Assembly: GCA_963743875.1 (NCBI GenBank)
Contig: CAVURM010000002.1
Location: forward strand, 186,001-250,000
DNA length: 64,000 nucleotides
Source: RHKX01 sp963743875
GTDB lineage: Bacteria; Actinomycetota; Thermoleophilia; Solirubrobacterales; 70-9
Reading direction: 5' to 3'
The notes below the pieces were generated by a model. It searched no databases, was not told the DNA's origin, and was given only the letters and a program-made list of their open reading frames with translations. Positions 1 through 9,653 of this stretch are shown one piece after another. Within the stretch, counting starts at the first letter, position 1, and each line of letters starts with the position of its first letter. Position numbers and translations under genes: made by a program.

Positions 1-1346
1 GCGGGGTGGGCAGCAAGGTCGGGACGGCCACCGCCGCAGGACCCGCCTACATCGTCAATCCCGACGGCACCTCCTGCTACGGCGACACGGCGGGTGCCGC
101 CAACGCGCTTTCGAGCGATTTCGCCGCCACCGCCACGGCGACCGACAGCCCGGTGATCCCGACCCTCGGCAACCCCGCCTTCGGTGCGGCCGGAGGCGCC
201 CCGGCCGACAGCCCGTCGTTCATCACCGCCGCGATCGGCCTCTTCCGCGCGCTCGACCTCCAGGTCTCCGAGTACCAGAGCGGGCAGGATCTGATCGGAG
301 TCTGGGACGCGTCGAGTGGCCAGTTCCAGTCCGGCTTCCCGGCGACCGTCAACGACCTCCAACTGCTCACCGGTCCCGCCGTCGCCGACATCGACGGCAG
401 CGCCGGCGAGGAGATCCTGGCCGGAAGCGCCAGCCAGGACCTGGTCGCCTACGGGCCGGGCGGGACTCCGCCGAACGGGCGCTGGCCGAAGCTCTCGACC
501 GACTGGACGGTGGCGACCCCGCTGATCGGCAGCTTCGGGACCGAGGACACGGATTCAGACGCCACCAAGGTCGTCGTCGGGATCACCCGGTCGGGCTACG
601 TTCACGCCTACCGGACCGACGCTCCCGCGTGCTCACCGTCGTCCTCACCGCGCTTCCACCATGACAACGCCAGCTCCGGCGACTACAACCGGGACGCGAT
701 CCTCCCCGGCGTGCCGACCGATATGGAAGTGACCAAGCAGGGTTCGAAGATCAGCTTCGCCGCGCCCGGCGACGACCTGCTCTGCGGGACGGCCGATCAT
801 TACGAGGTGGCCACCGCCTCGGGTTCTCCGATCGACGAAGTAACCTTCGACGACGCGAAGCCGTTGGGCAAGGGAGTTCCCGACCCCGCCGCCGCGGGGA
901 CCGTCCAGAAGTTCGCCATACCGAAGGGATCCCAGGGCTACCTCGCGCTCCGCGCGGTAGACGATCAGGGCAACGTCGGCCGGGTCACGTCGGTCAAGGC
1001 GAAGCTGCCTCCCGAGAAGCGCTGCGCCAACACGATGCACGGAGGGCCGGCAGACGACGTTCTCACCGGCACCTTCAACAACGACTGGGTCGACGGGCGT
1101 AGCGGACGAGATCGCATCAACGGGCGTTCGGGCGACGACTGCGTGCGAGGCGGCAAAGAGGCCGATCGCCTCAAGGGCGGCGCCGGCAAGGACAGGATCG
1201 TCGGCTCTGGCGGCTCCGACCGGATTGAGGCCAGGGACGGCGATAAGGACCGGATCAGGTGCGGGTCAGGCCGCGACAAGGTCGTCGCCGACCGCAAGGA
1301 CCGGGTCAACAACCGCTGCGAGAGGGTCGTCCTCGGTAAGCGCTGA
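1..1346 (+). CDS. Secreted RTX-like repeat protein, 5' truncated
   Basis: The reading frame is open to the left edge, so the true start and any signal peptide lie outside the window. The first in-frame start codon is a GTG at position 6, giving 446 visible residues. Residues about 100-190 resemble FG-GAP/integrin-like propeller segments (AVADIDGSAGEEIL is typical). Residues about 220-340 look like a fibronectin-type module. The last 100 residues are degenerate RTX/hemolysin-type calcium-binding nonapeptides (GGxxDDxL, GRSGRDRI, GGSGSDRI-like), ending in a basic tail. A secreted or surface calcium-binding role is inferred. A second RTX protein lies near 11.7 kb. No specific function can be assigned. 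Confidence 0.7.
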   Translation, partial: GVGSKVGTATAAGPAYIVNPDGTSCYGDTAGAANALSSDFAATATATDSPVIPTLGNPAFGAAGGAPADSPSFITAAIGLFRALDLQVSEYQSGQDLIGVWDASSGQFQSGFPATVNDLQLLTGPAVADIDGSAGEEILAGSASQDLVAYGPGGTPPNGRWPKLSTDWTVATPLIGSFGTEDTDSDATKVVVGITRSGYVHAYRTDAPACSPSSSPRFHHDNASSGDYNRDAILPGVPTDMEVTKQGSKISFAAPGDDLLCGTADHYEVATASGSPIDEVTFDDAKPLGKGVPDPAAAGTVQKFAIPKGSQGYLALRAVDDQGNVGRVTSVKAKLPPEKRCANTMHGGPADDVLTGTFNNDWVDGRSGRDRINGRSGDDCVRGGKEADRLKGGAGKDRIVGSGGSDRIEARDGDKDRIRCGSGRDKVVADRKDRVNNRCERVVLGKR

Positions 1347-1347
1347 C

Positions 1348-1394
1348 GCGAGGTGTCACTAACTGGCTGGGGGAGCCGGTTTCTGACACTTCGC
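1348..1394. terminator. Bipartite hairpin between convergent genes
   Basis: Outer arms at 1348-1358 and 1384-1394 pair with one mismatch (GCGAGGTGTCA with TGACACTTCGC). Inner arms at 1361-1368 and 1374-1381 pair around a G-rich loop. It sits between the stop of the RTX-like gene and the stop of the MBL hydrolase. A bidirectional terminator is the simplest reading; there is no T tract. Confidence 0.5.
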
Positions 1395-1398
1395 GGAT

Positions 1399-2133
1399 CT
1401 AGCCGCGGTTGGCGGCCTGTTCGAGCAGCATCCGCATCCGGGCCGGCTCCTCGGCCACCGGATCGGCGTGACCGGCCGCGACGGTGCGGGGCTCGAGCGC
1501 CGCGAGCTTGCGCAGGCTCGCGATCGCCTGGTCGTGGTCCTGGTTGAAGACCCGGTTGGGGACGTTGGCCCAATCGACCGGCTTGAACTTCATCGAGTCG
1601 ACGAAGTAGGTCGTGTCGCTGACGATCGCGAGCCGGTCGCTCTCGCGCCACAGCCCGATCATGCCGGGGGCGTGTCCGGGGAAGTGCGTGACGGTGAATC
1701 CGGCGATCTCGTCGCCCTCGACGAGCGTCTCGGAGACCTTGGCCGGGCCGCCGTCCCAGTGCTTGAGCAGCGTCGGGTAGACGGTGCGCGGGAGCCGATA
1801 GGCGATCCGATCGAGCTGGAAGTAGTGGTAGCCGCCGTCCCCCTCGACGTCGGCCCGCTCGTCCTCATGACAGAGCACGGGCACGCCCAGATCGGCCGCG
1901 ATCCCGCGGTGGTCGGCATGGCCGTGCCCGAGGACGATTCGCTTGATCGGGGCGATTGCCGAGGCGGCCTCGCGGACACCCTCGGTCATCGCCGCGGTGC
2001 CGCCGTCGAAGATGGTCAGTCCGTCTCCGTCGGCGAGGAAGTAGACGTTCATGCCGTGTTTGATGTCGCCGGCATGGCGCCACACGCCGTCGGCGAGCTC
2101 CTCGGTGATCGGCTTCAGGGGGTTCAGCACCAT
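1399..2133 (-). CDS. MBL-fold metallo-hydrolase (glyoxalase II-like)
   Basis: The 244-residue protein has the full metallo-beta-lactamase metal site: HGHADH at residues 70-75 (HxHxDH), His154 in HFPGHAPG, Asp173 in SDTTYF and a late His222 in AAGHADP. This predicts a cytoplasmic two-metal hydrolase. The fold includes glyoxalase II, lactonases and other thioester or ester hydrolases, and the substrate cannot be told from sequence. It starts at ATG 2133 and is divergent, by 33 bp, from the micro-ORF/tadA pair. The stop faces the RTX-like gene across a long hairpin. Confidence 0.85.
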   Translation of the reverse strand: MVLNPLKPITEELADGVWRHAGDIKHGMNVYFLADGDGLTIFDGGTAAMTEGVREAASAIAPIKRIVLGHGHADHRGIAADLGVPVLCHEDERADVEGDGGYHYFQLDRIAYRLPRTVYPTLLKHWDGGPAKVSETLVEGDEIAGFTVTHFPGHAPGMIGLWRESDRLAIVSDTTYFVDSMKFKPVDWANVPNRVFNQDHDQAIASLRKLAALEPRTVAAGHADPVAEEPARMRMLLEQAANRG

Positions 2134-2166
2134 CGGCCGGAGACCCTAAACCCTTAGGCTTCGTCC

Positions 2167-2253
2167 ATGCCCCGCTCGTGGATTGTGGCGATGGCGATCC
2201 TGATCGTCTGCCTCTTGGCTTCGATCGTGATCGCGACGACGAAGCTCTGGTGA
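2167..2253 (+). CDS. 28-residue single-span membrane micro-ORF overlapping tadA start
   Basis: ATG 2167 opens a 28-codon frame ending in TGA 2251-2253. The peptide starts MPRSW, has a hydrophobic core of about 19 residues (IVAMAILIVCLLASIVIAT) and ends TKLW, a textbook single transmembrane helix with a positive N-terminus. Its stop overlaps the GTG start of tadA (GTGA at 2250-2253), so translational coupling is plausible. No strong Shine-Dalgarno is visible before the ATG. It could be a real micro-protein or a translated leader for tadA. I know of no named family. Confidence 0.5.
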   Translation: MPRSWIVAMAILIVCLLASIVIATTKLW

Positions 2254-2735
2254 GCGACGCCGATTTCATGCGACTTGCGCTGGCGGTCGCGGCCACCGCG
2301 CCGGCTCACGAGGATGTCCCGATCGGGGCGGTGTTGGTTCGCGATGGCGAGGTGATCGCCGAGGCCTCGAACGAACGGGAGCTCCGCCGTGATCCGACGG
2401 CCCACGCCGAGGTCCTCGCCCTCCGGGCGGGCTCGGAGAGGCTCGGGGGATGGCGGCTGCCCGAGACCACCCTCTACGTGACGCTGGAGCCCTGCGCGAT
2501 GTGTGCGGGAGCGATCATCCTGGCGCGGGTCCCCCGGGTTGTCTTCGCCGCGGCCGATCCAAAGGCCGGCGCCTGCGGCTCCGTGCTCGACGTGCTCGGC
2601 GAGGAGCGACTGAACCATCGACCCGAGGTCACCTCGGGAGTGCTCGCCGATCAGGCGGCTGAGCTCTTGCGGGACTTCTTCCGCGAGCGCCGCGGGGGGT
2701 CGGCCTGGAAGTCAGGGGACGAGCCGGCCCGGTAG
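2250..2735 (+). CDS. tadA: tRNA adenosine(34) deaminase TadA
   Basis: This is a zinc-dependent deaminase that converts A34 to inosine in tRNA-Arg(ACG). Zinc and catalytic motifs are present: HAE (residues 52-54, His ligand and Glu proton shuttle) and PCAMC (81-85, two Cys ligands). I chose GTG 2250 because SDADFMRLAL is where the family begins; the 161-residue product fits normal TadA length. A longer frame from ATG 2178 adds a non-homologous N-terminus. ATG 2268 is an alternative start. The start overlaps the upstream micro-ORF stop. The 3' end overlaps the convergent histidine kinase by 24 bp. Confidence 0.92.
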   Translation: MSDADFMRLALAVAATAPAHEDVPIGAVLVRDGEVIAEASNERELRRDPTAHAEVLALRAGSERLGGWRLPETTLYVTLEPCAMCAGAIILARVPRVVFAAADPKAGACGSVLDVLGEERLNHRPEVTSGVLADQAAELLRDFFRERRGGSAWKSGDEPAR

Positions 2736-3620
2736 CGCCAGCGGGCACCCCGAGGAATCGAGCGCCGGCAGGTAGATCGAGATCGCCGTGCCCGCCCCGG
2801 GCCGGGAGTTGATTCTCAGATCGCCCCCCGCATCCCGGACGAGGCGGTGGACACTCGCCAGCCCGAGGCCGGTGCCATCTCCCTGCTGCTTGGTCGAGAA
2901 GTAGGGGTCGATCGCCTGCTGGGCGATCTCCGGGCTCATCCCGGCACCGTCGTCGGCGAAGCCGATTCGCACGTGCCATCCGGTGCCGAGGTAGGGATCG
3001 CCGGGCGGGATCGAGACGACGCCGGTGCGGATCGCCACCGAGCCGCCGGCGGACATCGCGTCGCGCGAGTTGGCGGCGAGGTTGAGCAGGATCCGCTCGA
3101 TCTCACCGGTGGCGAGGCGAACCGGGAGAAGGTGGTCGTCGGAGGCGAGGCTGAGCTGGATGTCCGGCCCGAGCGCTCGCTTGATCAGCTTCAGCGCATC
3201 GACGATCGCGAGGTCGACGGCGACCGGTGCGGGTTCGTCTGCCGGCCGCTCCCTCCGGCCCTCACCGGCGAGCAGGCGTCTGCTCAGCTCGGCACCCCGC
3301 TCGGCGGCCTCCCTGATCTCGCCGGCCCGGTCGCGATGCGTTCCGTCGGCGGGCCCGCTCGCGATCTCGTCCGCACAGACCATGATCACCGAGAGCAGGT
3401 TGTTGAAATCGTGCGCGACGCTCGCGGTCTGCCGGCCCAGCTCCTCGAGCTCCGATCGGGTCGGAGTCGGAGCCCGCCGCGGCTTCGCGCGCTCCGGCAG
3501 CACGATCGGCGCGGTGCTTGCGAACTGTCCGGGCCCGCCGACGTCTGCCGCCCCGGCGGTCCCGGCGAACCGCCGGTCGGGACGGGGCCTGGAGGTGCTC
3601 GCTGTCGCGCTCTCGTTCAT
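2712..3620 (-). CDS. Orphan sensor histidine kinase (NtrB/HATPase type)
   Basis: The catalytic core is complete: H-box SVAHDFNNLLSV (His at about residue 70), N-box LNLAANSRDAM (about 178), G1 box DDGAGM (about 225) and G2 box GTGLGLASV (about 249). HDFNN H-boxes are typical of NtrB-like or PAS-linked kinases. Here the N-terminal 60 residues are short, Ser/Thr/Arg-rich and contain no sensor or membrane segment, so the protein looks soluble. I chose ATG 3620; an in-frame GTG at 3686 would add 22 residues, but its AGGGA sits directly against the start. No response regulator is adjacent, so the partner is unknown. Confidence 0.82.
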   Translation of the reverse strand: MNESATASTSRPRPDRRFAGTAGAADVGGPGQFASTAPIVLPERAKPRRAPTPTRSELEELGRQTASVAHDFNNLLSVIMVCADEIASGPADGTHRDRAGEIREAAERGAELSRRLLAGEGRRERPADEPAPVAVDLAIVDALKLIKRALGPDIQLSLASDDHLLPVRLATGEIERILLNLAANSRDAMSAGGSVAIRTGVVSIPPGDPYLGTGWHVRIGFADDGAGMSPEIAQQAIDPYFSTKQQGDGTGLGLASVHRLVRDAGGDLRINSRPGAGTAISIYLPALDSSGCPLALPGRLVP

Positions 3621-3907
3621 CGCCTGGAGTTCGGGGGACGTCAGGCGTCCGCCACGCAACAGATCCCTTCGCCGTGACGTGCCCACTCCCTGCGCACCGG
3701 GAAGTAACGGCCCTTCTGGGACGCTATTCGAACCCTCGGATTCAGGCCGCGATCGGTGGCTTGGCCGATCGGATATCCGGCTCAGCCGGCGGGTCGCAAG
3801 GAGACACGCTCAATGAAGCTTCCGTCGATCCGGCCGCGGCGGTTAGGCTTTCGTGGCGAGCATCGGGAGGGACGAGTGCCTCCCCTGGCAGATAGGAGCC
3901 GAGCTAG

Positions 3908-4531
3908 ATGGACGACGAGCGGGCGATCCGGACCACCTCCACCCGCATCCGTGAGCATCTGAGCTACGCCAACGTGATGGCGACGCTCGCGGTATTCATC
4001 GCCCTCGGCGGCGGCGCCTGGGCAGTTGCGATCGGCCGCAACGACGTTGGCTCGCGCGAGATCTCCAAGAGCTCCGTCGGCACCTCGGAGCTGAAGGACA
4101 ACAAGACCAAGGGCAAGGACGTCGACGAGTCCTCGCTGGGCCAGGTCCCGAGCGCCGCGACCGCAGAGAGCGCCACCTCGGCGAACACTGCCGACAGGGC
4201 GACCACAGCCGGCGCCGCCGACCCGCCCCTGTTCGCGCACATCAATCCCGATGGCAGCGTCGACGCCGCCCGATCCAGGGGGATCGCGAGCGCCAACCTC
4301 TCGCACGACACCAACAGCGGCAGCTACTGCATCTCCGGGCTTGACTTCACACCTAGGACCGTCGTCGGCACCATCGATTCGAAATCCAGCCCCGGCGTGC
4401 TGGAGGCGTCCACTATCCCGGGCAACTTCCTCTTTTGCCCCCCGACGGCCCAGATAGAGCTGGTCACCTTCGACCCCGAACCGATCAGCTTCAAAGACTT
4501 CAGTGGAGGCTTCTATATCTGGGTCAACTGA
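3908..4531 (+). CDS. Membrane-anchored or secreted protein, paralog family member 1
   Basis: The 207-residue protein has a short N-terminus, a hydrophobic segment at about residues 18-40 (NVMATLAVFIALGGGAWAVA), a Ser/Thr/Ala/Lys-rich linker, and a C-terminal domain containing FAHINPDGSVDAARSRG and YCISGLDFTPRTV. The same block recurs in the gene at 9772-10326 (FAHVLADGTLDAANSKG, YCFDGLSFAPR), so the two are paralogs. A related hydrophobic leader opens the gene at 15925. Start ATG 3908 has AGGAGC upstream. Its last about 180 bases are duplicated in inverted orientation near 11.4 kb. Such proteins are common in Solirubrobacterales; function unknown. Confidence 0.75.
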   Translation: MDDERAIRTTSTRIREHLSYANVMATLAVFIALGGGAWAVAIGRNDVGSREISKSSVGTSELKDNKTKGKDVDESSLGQVPSAATAESATSANTADRATTAGAADPPLFAHINPDGSVDAARSRGIASANLSHDTNSGSYCISGLDFTPRTVVGTIDSKSSPGVLEASTIPGNFLFCPPTAQIELVTFDPEPISFKDFSGGFYIWVN

Positions 4532-4576
4532 GCGTGAGGTGAAGCGCAAGCGCTTCAAACCAGCCCTGCGAACGGA
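4354..4576 (+). repeat. Parent copy of a 0.2-kb inverted duplication
   Basis: The segment covers the 3' end of the gene at 3908-4531, its stop and the spacer, and ends four bases inside tRNA-Ser(GGA). It is nearly identical to the reverse complement of 11355-11563, apart from small deletions in that copy. Confidence 0.9.
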
Positions 4577-4661
4577 GAGGGTGGGATTCGAACCCACGAG
4601 GCAGCTTTCACCGCCCACACGATTTCCAATCGTGCACCTTAAGCCACTCGGTCACCCCTCC
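4573..4661 (-). tRNA. tRNA-Ser(GGA)
   Basis: The 89-nt gene has acceptor strands GGAGGGG/CCTCTCC with one G-T pair and a G discriminator, as expected for serine. The anticodon stem CACGA/TCGTG encloses loop TTGGAAA with anticodon GGA. It has a long variable arm and a GGGTTCGAATCCC T-arm. CCA is not encoded. It reads UCC and UCU codons. Confidence 0.97.
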
Positions 4662-4706
4662 AGGTGAGGCGTGGACGATACCGGGGGAGGGTCGGTCGAT
4701 CGGGGC

Positions 4707-5051
4707 TCAGGCCGGAGCCGGAGCGCCCGGCCGCGACTCGAGGCGGCCGCACCAGAGCGCGAACAGCCCGACCGCCACCAGCGCCCCCAGCCAATGCAGC
4801 CCGATCAGGACGGCGAGCAGGCTGGGCAGTCCGGCAAGGACGGCACCGAGCAGCGTCGGTGCGGGTGGGAGGCGCAGGACTGCGGCTGTGATCAGTGAGC
4901 AGAGGATCCAGGCGCCCGGCCCGCTGAGCCAACCCCAGTCCTCGAAGAAGGAGTGGGGGAGGGCGAGGGCCAGGACGATCGAGAGGAGCGCGACCCCGGC
5001 CAGCTGGACGAGCGCGGCGCGCAGTGCCAAGCCTCTGTCGATATCGGCCAT
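4707..5051 (-). CDS. Small integral membrane protein, four predicted helices
   Basis: The 114-residue protein is almost entirely hydrophobic, with four helices at about residues 10-30, 42-60, 65-83 and 86-104. The N-terminus is MADIDRGLALR and the C-terminus is Arg/Pro-rich. I recognise no motif or family. It stands alone between tRNA-Ser(GGA) and the iclR-like gene on the same strand, 23 bp downstream of the iclR stop, so it could be co-transcribed with iclR. Confidence 0.65.
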   Translation of the reverse strand: MADIDRGLALRAALVQLAGVALLSIVLALALPHSFFEDWGWLSGPGAWILCSLITAAVLRLPPAPTLLGAVLAGLPSLLAVLIGLHWLGALVAVGLFALWCGRLESRPGAPAPA

Positions 5052-5074
5052 GGGTTGATTATGGCGTTCGGCCG

Positions 5075-5857
5075 TCAGCCGCCGAGCAGCCGCGTCCCGG
5101 CTTCGGCGGCGGCGAGGACCCGCTCGATGTAGCGGGTGCGGTTCTCGTCGAACCGCTGCTTGGGGGCGGGCACCGAGATTGCCGCTGCGGCGCCGGCCGG
5201 GTCGAAGACCACGGCACCGACCGCGCAGATCCCCAGTGTGTGCTCCTCGCGGTCGAAGGCGATGCGCCGCCGGCGAACCTCCTCGAGCTCGGCCAGGAGC
5301 TCGGAGCGGGACGTGATCGTGTTCTCGGTGAAGCGCGGCAGGCGGGCCGGCAGCAGGCCGACGAGTTCGGCGTCGGAGAACGCGCTCAACAGCGCCTTGC
5401 CGTTGGCGGTGCAGTGAGCGGGGAAGGCGGCCCCGATCGCCGAGATCGCGCGCAGGCGGTGGGGCGCGGGAAACTGCTCGACGAACCGCACCCCACCGCC
5501 GTCGAGCACCGCCAGATCCACGGTCTCGTCCAGCTCCCGACGCAGTCGCAGGAGCACCGGAGCGAGCTGATGACGCAGGCCATGGCGCGTCGCTGCGCCC
5601 AGCCTCGCAAGGCCGCCCCCGAGGCGGGCACCGCCGTCGGGACCGATCTGGACCAGGTCCTCCTCGGCGAGCGCCCCGAGCAGCCGGTGCACGGTCGACT
5701 TGGGCAGTCCGACCGCGGTCGCGAGTTCGCCGAGCGGCAGCCCTTCCGGCGCCGCCTCGAGAGCACGGAGCACCTCCGCGGCGCGGGCGATCGCCTGGAC
5801 GCCCCCCCGCGACGATTCCGAGCTGCCCTCAGCGATCTCCTTTATGTTCCGCATCAT
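5075..5857 (-). CDS. IclR-family transcriptional regulator
   Basis: The 260-residue length is standard for IclR. Residues about 18-80 form the winged helix-turn-helix (GLPLGELATAVGLPKSTVHR then LLGALAEEDLV). Residues about 90-255 form the GAF-like effector domain, with the hallmark AHCTANGKALLSAF and GICAVGAVVFD. IclR proteins usually bind small aromatic or carboxylic acids and control the divergent catabolic operon. Here the divergent neighbours are an FAD oxidase and a PhlG-type hydrolase, only 32 bp away, so it very probably regulates them. Two consecutive ATG codons (5857, 5854) could each be the start. Confidence 0.9.
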   Translation of the reverse strand: MMRNIKEIAEGSSESSRGGVQAIARAAEVLRALEAAPEGLPLGELATAVGLPKSTVHRLLGALAEEDLVQIGPDGGARLGGGLARLGAATRHGLRHQLAPVLLRLRRELDETVDLAVLDGGGVRFVEQFPAPHRLRAISAIGAAFPAHCTANGKALLSAFSDAELVGLLPARLPRFTENTITSRSELLAELEEVRRRRIAFDREEHTLGICAVGAVVFDPAGAAAAISVPAPKQRFDENRTRYIERVLAAAEAGTRLLGG

Positions 5858-5883
5858 GGAATAGAATACCTGTATAGTGGAAC
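5846..5883. promoter_or_regulatory. Candidate IclR operator/divergent promoter region
   Basis: The spacer between the IclR gene and the FAD oxidase is AT-rich compared with its flanks. It holds GTTCC (5846-5850), GGAA (5858-5861) and GGAAC (5879-5883), forming nested inverted half-sites, and a -10-like TATAGT at 5873-5878 for the plus strand. The binding assignment is inference from position and symmetry. Confidence 0.4.
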
Positions 5884-5889
5884 GCGAGG

Positions 5890-7219
5890 ATGGAGCTGAG
5901 ACTCGACGGACAATCGTTCTCTCGCGGCGCCGACGGCTATGAGGCCGCCCGCGGCGCGGCGGTCTGGAATGCCAGGACGCCGGAGCGCTACCCCGATCTG
6001 ATCGTCCAGGCGTCCAGCGCCGACGACGTCGTCGCGGCCGTGCGCCTTGCCGCCGCGGAGGGGATGGGCATCGGCGTCCGCTCCGGCGGACACAGCTGGG
6101 CCGGCAACCACGTTCGCGATGGCGGCATCCTGATCGACATCTCCGCGCTGCGCGAGACGACGATCGACGTCGCGGCGCGGACGGCCACAGCGCAGCCCGG
6201 CTGCCCCGGCAACGAGCTGCTCGCCGAGCTCGGCGAGCAGGACCTCTTCTTCCCGGCCGGCCATTGCCCCGGCGTCGCCCTCGGCGGCTACCTGCTGCAG
6301 GGCGGCTTCGGCTGGAACGGCCGAGTTCACGGTCCCGCCTGCGCGAGTGTCGAAGCCATCGAGGTCGTCACCGCATCGGGCGAGCTGATCACCGCCAGCG
6401 AGACTGAGAACGCCGACCTCTTCTGGGCCGCCCGCGGCTCCGGACCCGGGTTCTTCGGCGCCGTGACCCGCTTCCATCTCCGCCTCTACGACAAGCCGAG
6501 CGTCGTCGCCAACGCCATCTTCAGCTACTCGCTCGACGATCTCGAGGACGTCTTCCGCTGGCTTCACGAGATCGGCCCGAGCGTGCCCCGGGAGATGGAG
6601 CTGATGGCGCTCGTCCACCGCGACGAGGCGGGGGTGCCCGAGATCGTGGTCACCGGCCCGGTGCTCGCCGCCGACGAGGAGGCGGCCGCCGAGGCCCTCG
6701 CCGTCCTCGGGACCTGCCCGGTGCTCGACCGCGCGAAGATCGCCGCCCCGCGAGCCGACGTCAGGCTCGAGGACCTCTACGCCGCCGTTCACACCTCCTA
6801 CCCCGACGACCATCGCTACGCGGTCGACAACGTCTGGACCCACGCGCCGATCGAGGATCTGCTCCCCGACCTGCGCCGGATCGCCGAGACCCTCCCCGGC
6901 GCCCCCTCCCACATGCTCTGGATGAACTGGGGCGAGAGTCCGGAGCGCCCCGACATGGCATACAGCGTCGAGGACTCGACCTACATCGCCGCTCTACGCC
7001 GTCTGGGAGGACGGCGACGACGACGAGGCCAACATCGCCTGGGCGACGGACAACATGCGCGCGATGGAACCGCACGCCTCCGGCATCCAGCTCGCCGACG
7101 AGAACCTCGTCCACCGCCCCGCGAGGTTCATCAACGAGGAGAAGATGGCCAGGCTCGACCGGGTCCGCGCCGAGTGGGATCCCGATGGGCTCTTTCACCC
7201 GTGGCTCGGCCGACCCTGA
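5890..7219 (+). CDS. FAD-binding oxidoreductase, berberine-bridge type, frameshifted
   Basis: This is a PCMH-type FAD-linked oxidase. RSGGHSW carries His68 and GHCPGVALGG carries Cys126, the two residues that form bicovalent FAD links in berberine-bridge-like enzymes; GGFGWNGR follows. The frame from ATG 5890 loses homology after STYIA. From position 6992 the +1 frame restores the family C-terminus (LYAVWED to ARFINEEKMARL, ending FHPWLGRP) with a stop at 7217-7219. There is therefore one extra base, or two missing, near 6991. Read through, the protein is about 442 residues, a normal length. The uncorrected frame would run on to 7230. It oxidises a phenol, alcohol or sugar-like substrate; the substrate is unknown. 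Confidence 0.85.
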
Positions 7220-7234
7220 CCATCTGGTGAGCCG

Positions 7235-8029
7235 ATGAGCGATCCGTACCTGGAGGGACTGCTGGAGAGGCCCGTCGCGGCGCCCGACCCGGAGGCCCGG
7301 GCGGCGGTCGATTCAGGACCGATGGACGCCGCCGACGCGCTCGCCCAGGACGACCTCGACCGGTTGCTCGATCCGACCCCGGTGGCGGTCGAGACGGGCT
7401 GGTGCACGCTCGCCGACGGCATCGGCTACGTCGCCGCCCGCACGCCGATGCCCGCCGTGACCGCAGAGATGATCGACTGGTGGTTCGACTGGCATCCGCG
7501 GGAACCGATCCGCTACCGCGTCTGGCATCCGCCCGCCCACGTCTCGAACTCGCTCGAGCCGCCGGCCCATCCGGGAGCGAAGCCCCACTGGGGAGCCGTC
7601 CACCATCCGGTCGAGGACGTCGGCGTCGGCGTCGCCCACGCCCGGATCTCGTTCATGAGCCCGATCGAGTTCGGCTTCTCGGCCGCCGCGGTCGACGACC
7701 CGGCGGTCGCGACGATCGTCGGCGGCCTGGTCGGCGACGATCGTCGCCGCGCCCAGCACTCACGGATGATCCACGTCTTCCTCAACAAGGGTGACGGGAT
7801 GGTCCTCCGGAGCCGGTTCTGGTTCGGCGCCGTCATCCGCCCCTACCTGCCGGCCCCGCTTGCCGCTGCTCTCGCCCCGATCGTCAACACCAGGACGGCT
7901 CGACGTCTGATCCTCCCGAAGGATCTGCCGCGGGCGGTGGCCAATCACTGCATCGAGGAGTACGCGAACCTGGCCGAGCTCCTGCCCGACCTGTACGAGC
8001 GATATCTGACGAGGCCGGGAGCCCGCTGA
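7235..8029 (+). CDS. DAPG hydrolase (PhlG) family C-C hydrolase
   Basis: The 264-residue protein resembles PhlG, the zinc-dependent hydrolase that splits the acetyl-ring C-C bond of 2,4-diacetylphloroglucinol. Features seen are WWFDWHPREPIRYRVWHPPAH (residues 82-102), a mid-chain Glu145 and NHCIEEY (His238, Glu242). The H-x3-E spacing matches the C-terminal zinc pair I recall for PhlG. The real substrate need not be DAPG; other acylphloroglucinols or beta-diketones are possible. It lies 15 bp after the FAD oxidase stop and so forms an operon with it, probably under the divergent IclR protein. The module looks like degradation of a phenolic compound. Confidence 0.78.
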   Translation: MSDPYLEGLLERPVAAPDPEARAAVDSGPMDAADALAQDDLDRLLDPTPVAVETGWCTLADGIGYVAARTPMPAVTAEMIDWWFDWHPREPIRYRVWHPPAHVSNSLEPPAHPGAKPHWGAVHHPVEDVGVGVAHARISFMSPIEFGFSAAAVDDPAVATIVGGLVGDDRRRAQHSRMIHVFLNKGDGMVLRSRFWFGAVIRPYLPAPLAAALAPIVNTRTARRLILPKDLPRAVANHCIEEYANLAELLPDLYERYLTRPGAR

Positions 8030-8042
8030 TCAAGGAAGAGGT

Positions 8043-8157
8043 CGGCGATGCGGCCTCGGCCAGCCGTGAGCCGGCCGATGACGCTGAGCAGCGGGCTCCC
8101 GCGGCGATGCGGCCTCGCGGCCGTGAGCCGGCCGATGACGCTGAGCAGCGGCTCCCG
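8043..8157. repeat. Two-copy 56-59-bp direct repeat in a convergent gap
   Basis: The copies at 8043-8101 and 8102-8157 differ by a few bases. Each holds GGCC-based self-complementary sequences and the shared block GCCGGCCGATGACGCTGAGC. The repeat fills the gap between the convergent PhlG-like gene and ahcY, so a terminator or REP-like role is plausible. Confidence 0.85.
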
Positions 8158-8167
8158 GGCCGTCAGA

Positions 8168-9634
<1,467 letters not shown>

Positions 9635-9653
9635 GGAGAATCTCCTATCGGTC

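Noticed and set aside
3756..3962. Possible small gene with AAGGAGA before an ATG near 3812
   Set aside because: The peptide is Arg/Pro-rich with no homology pattern and overlaps the next gene's start.
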